64,000 nt of DNA from CAVTWH01 sp963794685 (GTDB lineage: Bacteria; Actinomycetota; Actinomycetes; Mycobacteriales; Micromonosporaceae), in assembly GCA_963794685.1 (NCBI GenBank), contig CAWCFK010000007.1, forward strand, positions 186,001-250,000, given 5' to 3'. Below the pieces are notes generated by a model. The model saw only the letters and a program-made list of their open reading frames with translations, did no database searches and was not told the origin of the DNA. Below, in pieces: positions 1-11,139 of the stretch; position 1 is the first letter of the stretch; each line of letters begins with the position of its first letter. The position numbers and the translations under genes are program-made.

Positions 1-676
1 CCGGACGGGCAGCGGCTGGTGGCGGCCCACTGCCGAGGGTGCCGTGGCGGCCCTCGGACTCGAGCCGCCACTACCCGACGGTGGCCTGAAGACCGGGCGG
101 CGCGGGGTGGCCCGGGTGCAGTTGACCGTCGAGGGGCTGGCGGCGCACGCCGGGCTCGACGCCGCGCTCGGCGTCTCCGCCATCGACGAACTCCTCGACC
201 AGCTCCTCGCCCTGCGCGCGGTCGGCCCCGGCCCGCCGGAGGCGTCGCTCAACGTCGGCACGATCGGCGGCGGCACCCGCGCCAACGTGGTGGCCGGGCA
301 GGCCAGCGCCGAGCTGGGGCTGCGCTTCGGCACTACCGAAGCGGAGCAGGCGCTGTTGGGCGCCTGCGAGGCGTTGACTGCGATCCGGCCGGGTGCGGTG
401 CTACGGACCCGGCGGCTGTCCTACCGGCCCGCGTGGCGTGCCGACCCGGGCAACCCACTCGCCGCCGAGTTGGTCGCGCTCGCGGCCGGGCTCGGCATGT
501 CCCTGTCGACAGGTCCCTCCGGTGGGGCCGGCGACACCAACCTGACCGGGGCGCGTGGCATACCGACGGTGGACGGGCTCGGCCCGGCCGGCGCGGGCGC
601 CCATGCTCCGGGCGAGTACGCATCGATCGGTTCGTTGCTGCACCGGGCAGCGCTGCTCGCCGCGTACCTGAGCTGA
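1..676 (+). CDS. M20-family peptidase/deacetylase, C-terminal part (cut by window edge, frame break near base 31)
   Basis: The visible part holds the dimerisation and C-terminal catalytic regions of an M20 metallopeptidase of the ArgE/DapE/carboxypeptidase G2 type: 'GGLKTGRRGVARVQLTV', then 'AAHAGLD', 'NVGTIGGGTRANVV', and near the end the metal-site context 'GGAGDTNL'. Such enzymes hydrolyse acyl-amino acids or small peptides. The reading frame is open to the left edge. Residues encoded by bases 1-30 (PDGQRLVAAH) fit the family in frame 1, whereas everything after base 32 is in frame 2, so one extra base sits near position 31. Substrate cannot be told. An internal GTG at 44 exists but is inside the domain and is not a credible start. 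Confidence 0.75.
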   Translation, partial: RTGSGWWRPTAEGAVAALGLEPPLPDGGLKTGRRGVARVQLTVEGLAAHAGLDAALGVSAIDELLDQLLALRAVGPGPPEASLNVGTIGGGTRANVVAGQASAELGLRFGTTEAEQALLGACEALTAIRPGAVLRTRRLSYRPAWRADPGNPLAAELVALAAGLGMSLSTGPSGGAGDTNLTGARGIPTVDGLGPAGAGAHAPGEYASIGSLLHRAALLAAYLS

Positions 677-678
677 GT

Positions 679-705
679 GCCCCGCCGGCTCGCCGGCGGC
701 GGGGC
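679..705 (+). terminator. Hairpin just after the M20 peptidase stop
   Basis: Perfect 9-bp arms (679-687 and 697-705) with a 9-base loop begin 2 bases after the TGA stop. A second hairpin with perfect 10-bp arms follows at 719-728/735-744. There is no T-tract, as is common for actinobacterial terminators. The remaining sequence to 903 shows no gene and should hold the promoter of the amidase gene. Confidence 0.5.
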
Positions 706-903
706 GCACGGTGGCACCGCGGACCGTCTGGACGGACGGTCCGCCCGAAGGTATGCCCGGTGTTGTGGATTTCGAGCGCGAAGGAGTGCAAGCGGACGCG
801 ACAAGCCAGTGTAAAACCTTGTGAAATCTAGTGGAGTGCTGTTGACGCCGCCGATTCTCGGCGGGAAGGTATCCGGTATCACCCATCCTCGATCGGAGGT
901 CCG

Positions 904-2893
904 ATGGCCCCGTCCAGGTCCCCCCACCGCATCCGTGCCGTCACCGCCGCCGCCCTCGGGATCATCGTGATCGGCTCCAGCGCCGCGACCGCCGCGTACG
1001 CCGACGCAGCCGGCCCCCGTCCCGGCAACAGTCCTATCTGGACGCCGCCGCCGCGACCGGCGTGCCGGTCAGCGTCCTGCTCGGCGTCTCCTACCTGGAG
1101 TCGCGCTGGGACACCAACGGCGGTCGGCCGAGCGTGAGCGCCGGCTACGGCCCGATGCACCTCACCGACGCGGCCTACGTGGACACGCTGCCCGATCCCG
1201 GGGCCGCGACCCTGGACCCGCAGGCGGATCCGCGCGGCGACGACAGCCGCGCGCCACTCGCCCCCGCCACCGTGGCACCGGCCGACGTGCCGCCCGCCGC
1301 TGCGATGCAGACCCTCGACGCGGCCGCCGCCCTGACCGGACTCGACAAGGCGGCACTGCGCTCCGACCCGGCCGCCAACATCCGCGGCGGTGCCGCGCTG
1401 CTCGCCGAGCTACCAGCGCGACCTCGGCGCGCCGGTGAGCACCGACATCGCCCAGTGGTACGGCGCGGTGGCCCGGTACGCCGGCGCGACCGACGCCGAC
1501 GGCGCGGCCGACTTCGCCGACGAGGTCTTCGCCACCATCGCCACCGGCGCCGGGCGCACCACCGACGACGGGTACGCCGTGCGCCTGCCGGCCACCGCCG
1601 TCAACCCCGTCCGCAGCTGGCTCGACCGGCTCGGACTCGGCCGGCTGACCCGGCCGGACGGCCTGGAGTGCCCGCTCGACGTGTCCTGCGAATGGGTACC
1701 GGCGCCCTACCAGGAGACCGGCGGCGGCGACTACGGCAACTACGACCTCGCCAACCGGCCGAAGCAGCCAGCAGATCGACTACATCGTCATCCACGACAC
1801 CGAGGGCAGTTACGCCACCGCGCTGCAGCTCGTGCAGGACCCGACCTACCTCGGCTGGCACTACACCATCCGCTCCTCCGACGGGCACATCGCCCAGCAC
1901 ATCCAGACGAAGAACGTCGGGTGGCACGCCGGCAACTGGGACATCAACGCCCGGTCGGTCGGCATCGAACACGAGGGGTACGCCGCGGCGCAGGGCGCCT
2001 GGTACACCGAGGCGATGTACCGGGCCTCGGCGAAGCTGGTGCGCTACCTGGCACTGCGGCTGGGTGTCCCGCTGGACCGTCAGCACATCCTCGGCCACGA
2101 CAACGTCCCCGGCACCACCCCCGCCACCGTCGCCGGCATGCACTGGGATCCCGGCCCCTACTGGGACTGGTCGCACTACTTCGATCTGCTCAAGGCGCCG
2201 TTCCGGGCGCTCGGCAGCGGCCGGAACGGCCTGGTGCAGATCGACCCCGACTACACCACCAACCAGCCGGCCTACACCGGCTGCACCGGGGCGTCGAGCA
2301 ACCCGTGCCCGGCACACGGCTCCTCCGAGGTGATCCTGCGCAGCGCGCCCAGCGCCACCGCGCCGCTCGTCACCGACCTCGGCCTGCATGCCGGCGGCAC
2401 ACCGCAGACCATGGTGGTCTCCGACATGGGGGCCAGGGCCAGCGCCGGCCAGGTCTACGCGGTGGCCGACCGGCAGGGCGACTGGACCGCCATCTGGTAC
2501 CTCGGCCAGAAGGCCTGGTTCTACAACCCGTCGAGCGCGCCCGCTGCCCATTCGACGATCGGGTTCGTCGCGGTGCCCAAGGCGGGTAAGGCGAGCATTC
2601 CGGTCTACGGCCGGGCGTACCCGGAGGCCGCCGCGTACGACGGCACCGGGGTGCCGGTGCAGGCGCTCGCCCCGTTGCAGTACACCTTCGCGGCCGGCCA
2701 GCGCTACGCCGTCGGCGGCGTGCTGCCCGGCCAGTACTACCGCGCCACCACCTTCGACGGCTCCAGCCCCGGTGACTGGACGGTCATCCAGGGCGCCATG
2801 AAGTACGTCGAGATCCAGTTCGGTCACCGCGTCATGTTCGTCAACCTCGCCGACGTCGACATCATCCCGGCCGCGCTGGGGGCGGCGCACTGA
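904..2893 (+). CDS. Secreted N-acetylmuramoyl-L-alanine amidase (Amidase_2), three frame breaks
   Basis: After frame correction this is about 662 residues. It starts with a signal peptide (basic 'SPHRIR', hydrophobic core, cleavage near 'AAYADA'). Next comes a lysozyme/transglycosylase-like stretch ('LLGVSYLESRWDTN', 'SAGYGPMHLTD'), then an Amidase_2 (PGRP-like) domain with 'YIVIHDTEG', 'SVGIEHEG' and 'ILGHDNVPGT', which carry the expected zinc ligands and catalytic glutamate. A C-terminal SH3-like region of about 200 residues follows. Family members cleave the MurNAc-L-Ala bond of peptidoglycan. Frame changes occur near 1020 (one base short or two extra), 1411 and 1768 (one extra each), while coding character is intact in every segment. 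The following peptide transporter suggests a role in cell-wall turnover or scavenging. Confidence 0.85.
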
Positions 2894-2933
2894 ACCACCC
2901 GCACCACCACAGCACCACAGCGCCATCGGTGCC

Positions 2934-2967
2934 GGCGTTCCCGTCCTCCTCCCCGGACGGGAACGCC
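2934..2967 (+). terminator. Rho-independent-type hairpin after the amidase
   Basis: Perfect 13-bp arms (2934-2946 and 2955-2967) with an 8-base pyrimidine loop, 40 bases after the amidase stop and before the transporter operon. No T-tract follows. Confidence 0.6.
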
Positions 2968-3011
2968 GCACATTCCCTGTCCAGCTTGGGTTTCCGTTCC
3001 AGGAGGTCGCC

Positions 3012-4078
3012 GTGCCCGAACCGGTAGCCGCGCCGCAGCCGGCGCGCCCGGAGCCGTACCTGGTGGTACGGGACCTCACCGTGCGCTTCGACACCGAGGA
3101 CGGCGTGGTGCGCGCGGTGAACGGGATCTCGTTCGCCGTCGAACCGGGGCGCACGCTCGGCATCGTCGGCGAGTCGGGCTCCGGGAAGAGCGTCACCAGC
3201 CTGGCGGTGCTGGGCCTGCACAACCCGGCGCGCACCACGGTGGCCGGGCAGATCAGCATCGGCGGCCGGGAGATCGTCGGCCTGCCCGACGAGCAGGTAC
3301 GCCGGCTGCGTGGCCGGGACGTCGCGATGATCTTCCAGGACCCGCTCTCCGCGCTGCACCCGTACTACACCGTCGGCCGGCAGATCACGGAGGCGTACCG
3401 GGTACACCATCCGTCGGTCGGGCGGGCCGCCGCGCGTACCCACGTCGTCGGCATGCTCGGCCGGGTCGGCATCCCGCAGCCGGAACGGCGCTTCACCCAG
3501 TACCCGCACGAGCTCTCCGGCGGCATGCGCCAGCGGGTGATGATCGCCATGGCGCTGATCAACAATCCGACCCTGCTCATCGCCGACGAGCCGACCACCG
3601 CGCTCGACGTGACCGTGCAGGCGCAGATCCTCGACCTGCTGGCCGACCTGCAGGCCGAGTTCCACACCGCGATCGTGCTGATCACCCACGACCTCGGGGT
3701 GGTCAGCCGGGTCGCCGACGACGTGCTGGTGATGTACGGCGGCCGGGCGGTCGAGCAGGGCGCCGTCGAGCAGGTGCTGCGCCGCCCGCGCCACCCGTAC
3801 ACGTGGGGTCTGCTGGCCAGCGTGCCGACGCTGCGCGGCGATCCGGAGGCAGATCTGGTGCCGATCAGCGGCAGCCCGCCCAGCCTGATCCGGTTGCCGT
3901 CCGGCTGCGCCTTCCACCCGCGCTGCCGCTACGCGTCGTTGAACGACGGCCGCAGCGAAGACGAGGTGCCGCAGTTGCGACCAGTCGACGAACCCGGCCA
4001 CCTGGTCGCCTGCCACCTGCCCGATGCCGACCGGATCCGGCTGTTCGAGCAGGACTTCAGCCAGACGGGAGTCGGGCG

Positions 4079-4082
<4 letters not shown>
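3012..4082 (+). CDS. Peptide ABC transporter ATPase, OppD/DppD type
   Basis: The 356-residue protein has Walker A 'GESGSGKS', Q-loop 'IFQDPLSALHP', signature 'LSGGMRQR', Walker B 'LLIADEPTT' and the H-loop 'LITHDLG'. It ends in the oligopeptide-type C-terminal extension with 'GCAFHPRC'. It should hydrolyse ATP at the inner membrane to drive import of peptides with its partner ATPase. GTG at 3012 is chosen because AGGAGGT lies at 3001-3007. Its stop overlaps the next start (ATGA), so the five genes 3012-8952 form one operon: two ATPases, two permeases and a binding lipoprotein. Confidence 0.92.
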
Positions 4083-5091
<1,009 letters not shown>

Positions 5092-5128
5092 GCGCCCGAC
5101 ACCCGTACCGCGAAAGGAGGTGGACCCG

Positions 5129-6136
5129 ATGAGCCTGTCGCCGGTGGAAGGCGTGGCACTGGCCGAATTGGGCACATCCACCGAGCCCTCGGCGCCGCCC
5201 GGCGCGGAGTTCGTCGGCCGGTCGCCGGGGCAGCTGGCGTGGGCCCGGCTGCGCCGCGACCGGACGGCGATGATCAGCGGGGTGACCGTCGTTGTGCTGT
5301 TCGCGCTGGCGCTCGCCGCCCCGCTGGTGGAGTGGCTCTACGGCGTCCGCCCGGGGGCGCAGTACCAGTCGTCGCTGGACTCCTACGGCATGCCACTGGG
5401 CTACGCCGGCGGGATCTCCGGGAGCCACTGGTTCGGCCTGGAGCCCGGACTCGGCCGGGACATCTTCATCCGGCTGATCTACGGGCTGCGCACGTCGCTG
5501 TTCATCGCGCTCGCCGCCGCGGTGATCACCACGCTGATCGGCGTGCTGGTCGGGGTGCTCGCCGGGTATCTGGGTGGCTGGATCGACGCGGCCATCCTCT
5601 GGATCACCGACTTCGCCCTCGCAATGCCCTTCCTGATCACCGCACTGGCGGTGATCCCCACCCTCACGTTGCGCTTCTACGGCCCGCGCGACGCCGAACC
5701 GGCGATGTTCCGGGTCGCCATCATCATCACCGTCTTCGCCATCTTCGGCTGGACCGGCACCGCCCGGCTGGTCCGCGGCCAGGTGGTGTCGCTACGCGAA
5801 CGGGAGTTCGTGGAGGCGGCCAGGGCCAGTGGCGTGGGCCTCGGGCACATGCTCTTCCGCCAACTGCTGCCCAACATCTGGGCGCCGATCCTGATCTCCT
5901 TCTCGCTCGCCGTGCCGTCCTACGTCACCGGCGAGGCGGCGCTGTCGTTCATCGGCATAGGCATCGTCGACCCCACCCCCGACCTCGGCTGGATGATTTT
6001 CCGGAGCCTGTCGTACGTCCAGACCGACCCCACCTACGTGCTCTTCCCCGGCGTCACGGTCTTCGTGCTCGTGTTCGCCTTCAACCTTTTCGGTGACTCG
6101 CTGCGCGACGCGCTCGACCCGAAGTCCTCCCGGTGA
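5129..6136 (+). CDS. Peptide ABC transporter permease, DppC/OppC type
   Basis: A 335-residue membrane protein with an N-terminal cytoplasmic segment, a first membrane helix near residue 45, a large periplasmic loop, then the BPD_transp_1 helices. The EAA loop reads 'EFVEAARASGVGLGHMLFRQLLPN'-like across two pieces. ATG 5129 is preferred over GTG 5120 because the Shine-Dalgarno AAGGAGG ends at 5120 and leaves 8 bases to the ATG. It should form the channel with the next gene product. Confidence 0.9.
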   Translation: MSLSPVEGVALAELGTSTEPSAPPGAEFVGRSPGQLAWARLRRDRTAMISGVTVVVLFALALAAPLVEWLYGVRPGAQYQSSLDSYGMPLGYAGGISGSHWFGLEPGLGRDIFIRLIYGLRTSLFIALAAAVITTLIGVLVGVLAGYLGGWIDAAILWITDFALAMPFLITALAVIPTLTLRFYGPRDAEPAMFRVAIIITVFAIFGWTGTARLVRGQVVSLREREFVEAARASGVGLGHMLFRQLLPNIWAPILISFSLAVPSYVTGEAALSFIGIGIVDPTPDLGWMIFRSLSYVQTDPTYVLFPGVTVFVLVFAFNLFGDSLRDALDPKSSR

Positions 6137-6143
6137 GGTCGCC

Positions 6144-7130
6144 GTGCTGCGATTCCTGATCAAGCGGATCCTCTCCGCGGTGCTGGTGCTGATCGCGGTC
6201 AGCATCCTGAGCTTCCTGATGTTCTTCGGGCTGCCCCGCGATCCGGTGACCGCGATGTGCCCGAAGAACTGCAACGCCGAGCGGCAGGAGCGGGTACGCG
6301 AGGAGTTGGGCCTGCGTGACCCGCTCTACATCCAGTACGGCGGGTACATGAAGGGCATCTTCGTCGGCCGCGACCTGGGCAGCGCGCTCGGTGGCCGGTG
6401 CGACGCGCCGTGTCTGGGCTACTCCTACGTCAACAGCGAGCCGGTCACCACCACCATCGGCCGGGTGCTCCCGGTGACGCTGAGCATCGTGATCCCGGCC
6501 GCGGTGCTGTGGCTGGGTTTGGGCATCGGGCTCGGGATGATCTCGGCGCTGCGCCGGGGGACGGTCTTCGACCGGCTGGCGATCGGCTTCTCGTTGACCG
6601 GCGCGTCACTCCAGCTCTACTTCGTCGGCGCGCTGCTGCTGCTGCTCTTCACCTACACCCTGCACCTGGCTCCGGTGCCGCGCTACACCCCGATCCTGGA
6701 CAACCCGCTGCACTGGGCGAGCGGGCTGGTACTCGCCTGGGTGGCGCTGGCCTTCCTGTTCGCCGCGATCTACGCCCGGCTGTCCCGGGCGCAGATGCTG
6801 GAGACGCTGTCCGAGGACTTCGTGCGGACCGCCCGCGCCAAGGGTCTGCCGAAGTCCACCGTGTACGGCCGGCACGCGCTGCGGGCCGCGATCACCCCGA
6901 TCGTCACCATCGCCGGACTCGACGTCGGCGGCGCGCTCGGCGGCACCTTCATCACCGAGATCACCTTCGGGCTGCAGGGCATGGGGCGCACCGCCTGGGA
7001 CGCGGTCCGCCTCGGCGACCTGCCCACCATCATGGCCACGGTGCTGATCTCCGCTGTCTTCATCGTCGTGGCCAACATCGTGGTCGATGTGCTCTACGCC
7101 TTCATCGACCCCCGGGTGCGGCTGGGCTAG
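6144..7130 (+). CDS. Peptide ABC transporter permease, DppB/OppB type
   Basis: A 328-residue integral membrane protein starting 'LRFLIKRILSAVLVL', the usual DppB opening, with about six helices and the coupling motif 'DFVRTARAKGLPKSTV' followed by 'HALRAAITPIVT'. The external loop after helix 1 has four cysteines ('MCPKNC', 'GRCDAPC'), an addition seen in some actinobacterial members and possibly disulfide-bonded. GTG 6144 follows GGTGAGG at 6132-6138 and lies 7 bases after the previous stop. Confidence 0.9.
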   Translation: MLRFLIKRILSAVLVLIAVSILSFLMFFGLPRDPVTAMCPKNCNAERQERVREELGLRDPLYIQYGGYMKGIFVGRDLGSALGGRCDAPCLGYSYVNSEPVTTTIGRVLPVTLSIVIPAAVLWLGLGIGLGMISALRRGTVFDRLAIGFSLTGASLQLYFVGALLLLLFTYTLHLAPVPRYTPILDNPLHWASGLVLAWVALAFLFAAIYARLSRAQMLETLSEDFVRTARAKGLPKSTVYGRHALRAAITPIVTIAGLDVGGALGGTFITEITFGLQGMGRTAWDAVRLGDLPTIMATVLISAVFIVVANIVVDVLYAFIDPRVRLG

Positions 7131-7158
7131 CCCAACCGTCCGTTCCACAACCGAAATC

Positions 7159-7190
7159 ACTGCGAAGCCGGATTACTGCGAAGCCGGATT
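7159..7190 (+). repeat. Perfect 16-bp tandem direct repeat before the binding-protein gene
   Basis: The unit ACTGCGAAGCCGGATT occurs at 7159-7174 and again at 7175-7190, in the 82-base gap between the permease and the substrate-binding protein. The gap has no gene. The repeat could be a slippage product or a protein-binding or mRNA-stability element separating expression of the abundant lipoprotein from the permeases. Confidence 0.6.
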
Positions 7191-7212
7191 ACTGGATGAA
7201 GAAGGAGAAGGC

Positions 7213-8952
7213 ATGCGACTACGAGCTGCGGCCGCCATCGGCGGTGCTCTCGCATTGGTAGTTGGTCTGGGCGCCTGCACCAAGAACACCGGTGACGACG
7301 ACACGGTCGAGCACAACCGCAAGACCACCGGTGTGATCGCCACCGACCCGAAGGACTCGCTCGGCCCGGCAGCCGAGGTGCCCGGCGCAGCCAAGGGCGG
7401 GACGGTCACCATCCTGCGACCCACGAAGATCTCGCACCTGGACCCGCAGCGGACCTACTCGTTCGCCGGCCTGGAGAACGCGCCACTGTTCTCCCGCTTC
7501 CTGACCACCTGGAAGCAGGACGGCAAGGGCGGCCTGACCCTGGTCGGCGACCTGGCCCAGACGCCCGGCGAGGACGTCAGCAAGGACTGCAAGACCTGGA
7601 AGTTCACCATCAAGGACGGGGTGAAGTTCGAGGACGGCAGCGCCATCACCTCCAAGGAGATCGCCTACGGCATCGCCCGCTCGTTCGACCCCGACCTCAC
7701 CGGCGGCCCGACCTACCTGCAGGAGTGGCTGGCCGACACGGCGCAGTACGACACCAAGTGGGACTTCAAGACCCACAAGGACAGCCTGCCGCCCGGCCTG
7801 ACCACGCCGGACGCCAAGACGCTGGTCTTCACCTTCGCCAAGGCGCACTGCGACCTGCCGTTCGCGGTGTCGCTGCCGTCGACCGCACCGCTCAAGCCGG
7901 AGAAGGACACCGGCGTCAACCTCGACCAGGCGCCGTTCTCCTCTGGCCCCTACAAGGTCACCAAGAACGTCGCCGGGGTGGAGTTGGACCTGGAGCGCAA
8001 CACCTACTGGGACCCGGCCACCGACCCGGTCCGCCACCAGTACCCGGACAAGTTCGTGTGGTCCTACGGCGGCGCAGCCGAAGCGTCCGCCAACCGGGTC
8101 ATCAGTGACGGCGGCGCCGACCAGAGCGCCCTGGCCTTCGGCGGCATCCCGTCGGCGCTGACCGCCAAGGTTGCCGGCGACGCCTCGTTGAAGAGCCGGA
8201 CGCTGCTCGAGCCGGCGCCCAACGCCAGCCGGCTCACCATCAACATGCAGCGGGTCACCGATCTGTCCGTGCGGCAGGCGCTCAACTACGCCATCGACCG
8301 GGACGGCCTGGTCAAGTCGCTGGGCGGCGCCACCGTCGCCACCCCGCTGACCACGCTGATGCCACCCAGCACGCTCGGCTACCAGGCGTATGACGCCTAC
8401 CCGGCCGGCGCGACCGGCAACATCGACAAGGCCAAGGAGTTGCTGGCCGGCAAGACGCCGGAGCTGGTGCTCGGGGTGGCCGACGACGACGCCGAGACCG
8501 GTACCCAGTTGAAGAACAACCTGGAGAAGGCCGGCTTCAAGATCACCGTGAAGTCCATTCCGGCCGACTCCAAGCTCGACGACACGAAGAAGAAGGACAA
8601 CCCCTGGGACCTCTACGTCGACTCCTGGGCGGCGGACTGGCCCAGTGGCGCCTCGATCATCCCGCCGCTCTTCGACGGGCGCGGAATCAAGGCCGAGGGC
8701 AACAGCAACACGTCCTTCGTCAACGACCCGTCGGTCAACTCCGACATTGACCGGATCCTCGCCATGGACCCGGCTGCCCAGGGCGCGGAGTGGGCGAAGC
8801 TGGACAAGAAGATCATGACCGACATCGCCCCGGCGGTGCCGCTCTTCACCGACGTCGCGTTCTACCTCACCGGCTCGAAGCTCGGCGGCATCTACATCGA
8901 CACCGTCTTCGGGTACCCGGCGTTCCTCAACGCCTACGTCAAGACCAGCTGA
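7213..8952 (+). CDS. Peptide ABC transporter substrate-binding lipoprotein (SBP_bac_5)
   Basis: The 579-residue protein has a lipoprotein signal with lipobox 'VGLGAC' (Cys near residue 22). The mature part has family 5 solute-binding features: 'GGTVTILRPTKISHLDPQRTY' in two pieces, 'LAQTPG.DVSKDCKTWKFTIKDGVKFEDGS' and 'RQALNYAIDRD'. It should capture peptides outside the membrane and deliver them to the permeases. ATG 7213 follows AAGGAGAAGG. Following an amidase gene, muropeptides are a reasonable but unproven ligand. Confidence 0.9.
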   Translation: MRLRAAAAIGGALALVVGLGACTKNTGDDDTVEHNRKTTGVIATDPKDSLGPAAEVPGAAKGGTVTILRPTKISHLDPQRTYSFAGLENAPLFSRFLTTWKQDGKGGLTLVGDLAQTPGEDVSKDCKTWKFTIKDGVKFEDGSAITSKEIAYGIARSFDPDLTGGPTYLQEWLADTAQYDTKWDFKTHKDSLPPGLTTPDAKTLVFTFAKAHCDLPFAVSLPSTAPLKPEKDTGVNLDQAPFSSGPYKVTKNVAGVELDLERNTYWDPATDPVRHQYPDKFVWSYGGAAEASANRVISDGGADQSALAFGGIPSALTAKVAGDASLKSRTLLEPAPNASRLTINMQRVTDLSVRQALNYAIDRDGLVKSLGGATVATPLTTLMPPSTLGYQAYDAYPAGATGNIDKAKELLAGKTPELVLGVADDDAETGTQLKNNLEKAGFKITVKSIPADSKLDDTKKKDNPWDLYVDSWAADWPSGASIIPPLFDGRGIKAEGNSNTSFVNDPSVNSDIDRILAMDPAAQGAEWAKLDKKIMTDIAPAVPLFTDVAFYLTGSKLGGIYIDTVFGYPAFLNAYVKTS

Positions 8953-8969
8953 CCGCGCACCACGACACA

Positions 8970-9006
8970 CCGGCGGCCGCCCCACCCCTGGGGCGGCCGC
9001 CGGCTT
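8970..9006 (+). terminator. Strong terminator of the peptide transporter operon
   Basis: Perfect 15-bp GC-rich arms (8970-8984 and 8989-9003) with a CCCC loop, followed by CTTT, start 17 bases after the stop of the binding protein. It closes the operon 3012-8952. Confidence 0.8.
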
Positions 9007-9097
9007 TCACCAGACCTGGCGCTCGGGCAACGGCAACGTCTCGGTACGGGCGGGTCGCCGTGCGTCGGCCGGCGCAGCCCCGGCCGGGCACGGACGG

Positions 9098-9379
9098 TCA
9101 TCCCGCGCCGTCCACGGTCGGGGCGGGGTCGCTGGACAGGCGCAGGTACCAGCGGCCGTCATGCCGGAACGCCTGGAACTGTCCGGCCGTGAAGTCCACG
9201 AACCACAGGGCGGTCAGGAAATCCATCGGGCCACTGACCGGCTGTCGGGCAGCGGCGCCGCCCGGACCGGGTCGGCCGGTCCCCCCGCCCGGCTGACCGG
9301 GCCGGCCCGGCGGGGGCTGCTGGCTGCGCCGACGTAGCCGCCACCACCCGGCACGACCGGACAACCCGATCACCTCCAT
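9098..9379 (-). CDS. Hypothetical small protein
   Basis: A 93-residue reading frame with a basic, Pro/Gly-rich middle and an ordered-looking end 'FLTALWFVDFTAGQFQAFRH'. I do not recognise a family. Support is only that the C-terminal half looks protein-like and that the space between two plus-strand genes is otherwise empty. It could be spurious in such GC-rich DNA. Confidence 0.35.
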   Translation of the reverse strand: MEVIGLSGRAGWWRLRRRSQQPPPGRPGQPGGGTGRPGPGGAAARQPVSGPMDFLTALWFVDFTAGQFQAFRHDGRWYLRLSSDPAPTVDGAG

Positions 9380-9564
9380 CACGGGACCCGCCGAATTCGG
9401 GTGCGCACACCGGCCTCCGATCACCTCGACCGACCAGCACCCAGCGCGGATTGTTGGCGCTTTCCGGGTGTAGATCCGGGCATTACCGGCACTCTATGCT
9501 TGCCAAATGCGTCGATAGAGATCGATTGCATCGCAAACCTTCCGCGCAACGGACGAGGGTGACC

Positions 9565-11106
9565 ATGGCTGCCGACATCGGCGTCCAGCGCATGCTGGGC
9601 TGGCTGTTGCGGTCCAACCGATTACTCGCCGACGTCGATCCCCGGCTGCGATCCGGCAAGGAGTTCGCCCGGCTGTTCCGCCGGACCGGCGAGGGTGACC
9701 TGGCCCCGTCCCAGGTCACCCGCTGGGAACGCGGCGACACTGCGGTGAGCCGGAACGTCGTTCGACGCTACGAGACCATGCTGGGCCTCGCGCCCGACTC
9801 GTTGGTGACCGTCGGCGACGCGATCCGCCGGGCTGACCGGACGCACACCCGGTCAGGCAGCCGGATCTGGAACGCGCCCGCCCGGTCCCGGCCGGACGCG
9901 GCGCCGGGCGACCACACCGAGCTGTACGAACTGCTGGAGCTGGCCGGCACCGGGCAGCCGATGGACGGTCTGCGCTGGTCGACCCTTGGCGAGCTGCTGC
10001 AAGGTACCCCCGATCTGCTGCTGTTCCCCGCCACGACCTGGGACGCGGTGTCCGGGCGGCTGCTGGCCGAGCTGGTCGTCGCCGACCATCGCGAGTGGCT
10101 GCTGCGCCAGGAGGCGATGAGCAAGCTCGTCGAACATCCGGTCGGCGCCAGGTACGCGATCAACCAGTGCATCGATCTCGTCCGGGACCGGCACTCGCCC
10201 GCTGTGCTCGAGCCGATGTCCCTGCTGGATGTGACCCGACACCCGGCGGCGAACCGCTACCTGCTCGCCCAGCTCGCCGAGCCGGACGACGAGCGGGCCC
10301 TGCATGCCGCGGCGCTGACGATCAGGCAGAAGGCGCTGCGCGGCCACTTCGATCCGGGCCAGCTGTCAACCATCGCGACGGTGGCCGGCCGCCGGGCCGG
10401 CGACGGGTGGGCCGGCGCCCCGGTTTCCGCGAGCCTGTCCGAGCTGGGCACAGCGATGGGCCGGTCGGCCGCCGCCCCGTCGGCCGGTGGACGGGTGCGG
10501 GCCGTCCATCCGGTGAGCAGCAGGGTGGCGGCACGTGCGCTGGGCGAATTTCCCGACGCGCGCGAGGACGAGTTGCTGCCGTACCTGGTCGATGAGGCGG
10601 TGTTCGACCCTGATTCGGAACGGCGGATGCTCGCGGCCATGTGCCTGGCTGCCACGCCGTACCAGGCTCCGATCGCCGGAGCCCTCGTTGAGGAGGTCCG
10701 CGGCGACCTCGTGCGCCGGAGCCGACAGTTGCCGTTGACCGTGCTGCGCACCCTGACCACCCTCAGCACCGACGTGCACCGGCCGGTGATCCGGCACATC
10801 CTGTCCACGCCCGCGTTCGCGCCTTCACTGCGGGAGGCCGCCGCCTCGGCGCTGCCGCACTGTGCCGGTCGGTACTCGGCTTCGACCTGGCGGGAGCTGC
10901 TCGAGCAGTACGGATCGGCCTGGCGGCGGTCACGGTCGGCGCACCTGGCCCGGGTCCTTGAGGGCATCGCCTACGGCATCGGAACCGACGGCCACCGCCG
11001 GCTGACCGGGCAGCTCAAGCAGGACGAGCGAATGCCTGCCGAGGTCCGCCGGACAGCGGCGTGGCTGCACCGCACGCGCACCCACCTCCACCCCGGCGAC
11101 GGCTGA
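9565..11106 (+). CDS. XRE-type helix-turn-helix protein with long alpha-helical C-terminal domain
   Basis: About 513 residues. The N-terminus holds an XRE-like DNA-binding fold ('GKEFARLFRR', 'SQVTRWERGDTAVSRNVVRRYE'). The rest is alpha-helical and HEAT-like, with repeated segments such as 'RVAARALGEFPDAREDELLPYLVDEAVFDP'-like runs, and has no recognised catalytic motif. Actinomycetes carry many such proteins, usually of unknown target. ATG 9565 has GAGG about 6 bases upstream, and GTG 9559 is a close alternative. It stands alone between the peptide transporter and a divergent regulator. Confidence 0.75.
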   Translation: MAADIGVQRMLGWLLRSNRLLADVDPRLRSGKEFARLFRRTGEGDLAPSQVTRWERGDTAVSRNVVRRYETMLGLAPDSLVTVGDAIRRADRTHTRSGSRIWNAPARSRPDAAPGDHTELYELLELAGTGQPMDGLRWSTLGELLQGTPDLLLFPATTWDAVSGRLLAELVVADHREWLLRQEAMSKLVEHPVGARYAINQCIDLVRDRHSPAVLEPMSLLDVTRHPAANRYLLAQLAEPDDERALHAAALTIRQKALRGHFDPGQLSTIATVAGRRAGDGWAGAPVSASLSELGTAMGRSAAAPSAGGRVRAVHPVSSRVAARALGEFPDAREDELLPYLVDEAVFDPDSERRMLAAMCLAATPYQAPIAGALVEEVRGDLVRRSRQLPLTVLRTLTTLSTDVHRPVIRHILSTPAFAPSLREAAASALPHCAGRYSASTWRELLEQYGSAWRRSRSAHLARVLEGIAYGIGTDGHRRLTGQLKQDERMPAEVRRTAAWLHRTRTHLHPGDG

Positions 11107-11139
11107 AGCTGCGCATCCCGGCGCTTGCCCGCCGGGCTG

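Noticed and set aside
19..831. A 270-codon plus-strand frame overlapping the M20 peptidase
   Set aside because: Apart from the first ten residues, which fit the peptidase before the frame break, it is an Arg/Pro-rich shadow frame.
1411..1768. Programmed +1 frameshifting as the cause of the breaks
   Set aside because: The sites share no slippery codon, stop codon or pseudoknot context and occur in unrelated genes, several times within one gene.
7219..8985. A 588-codon minus-strand frame across the peptide-binding lipoprotein
   Set aside because: Antisense shadow of a gene with lipobox and family motifs.
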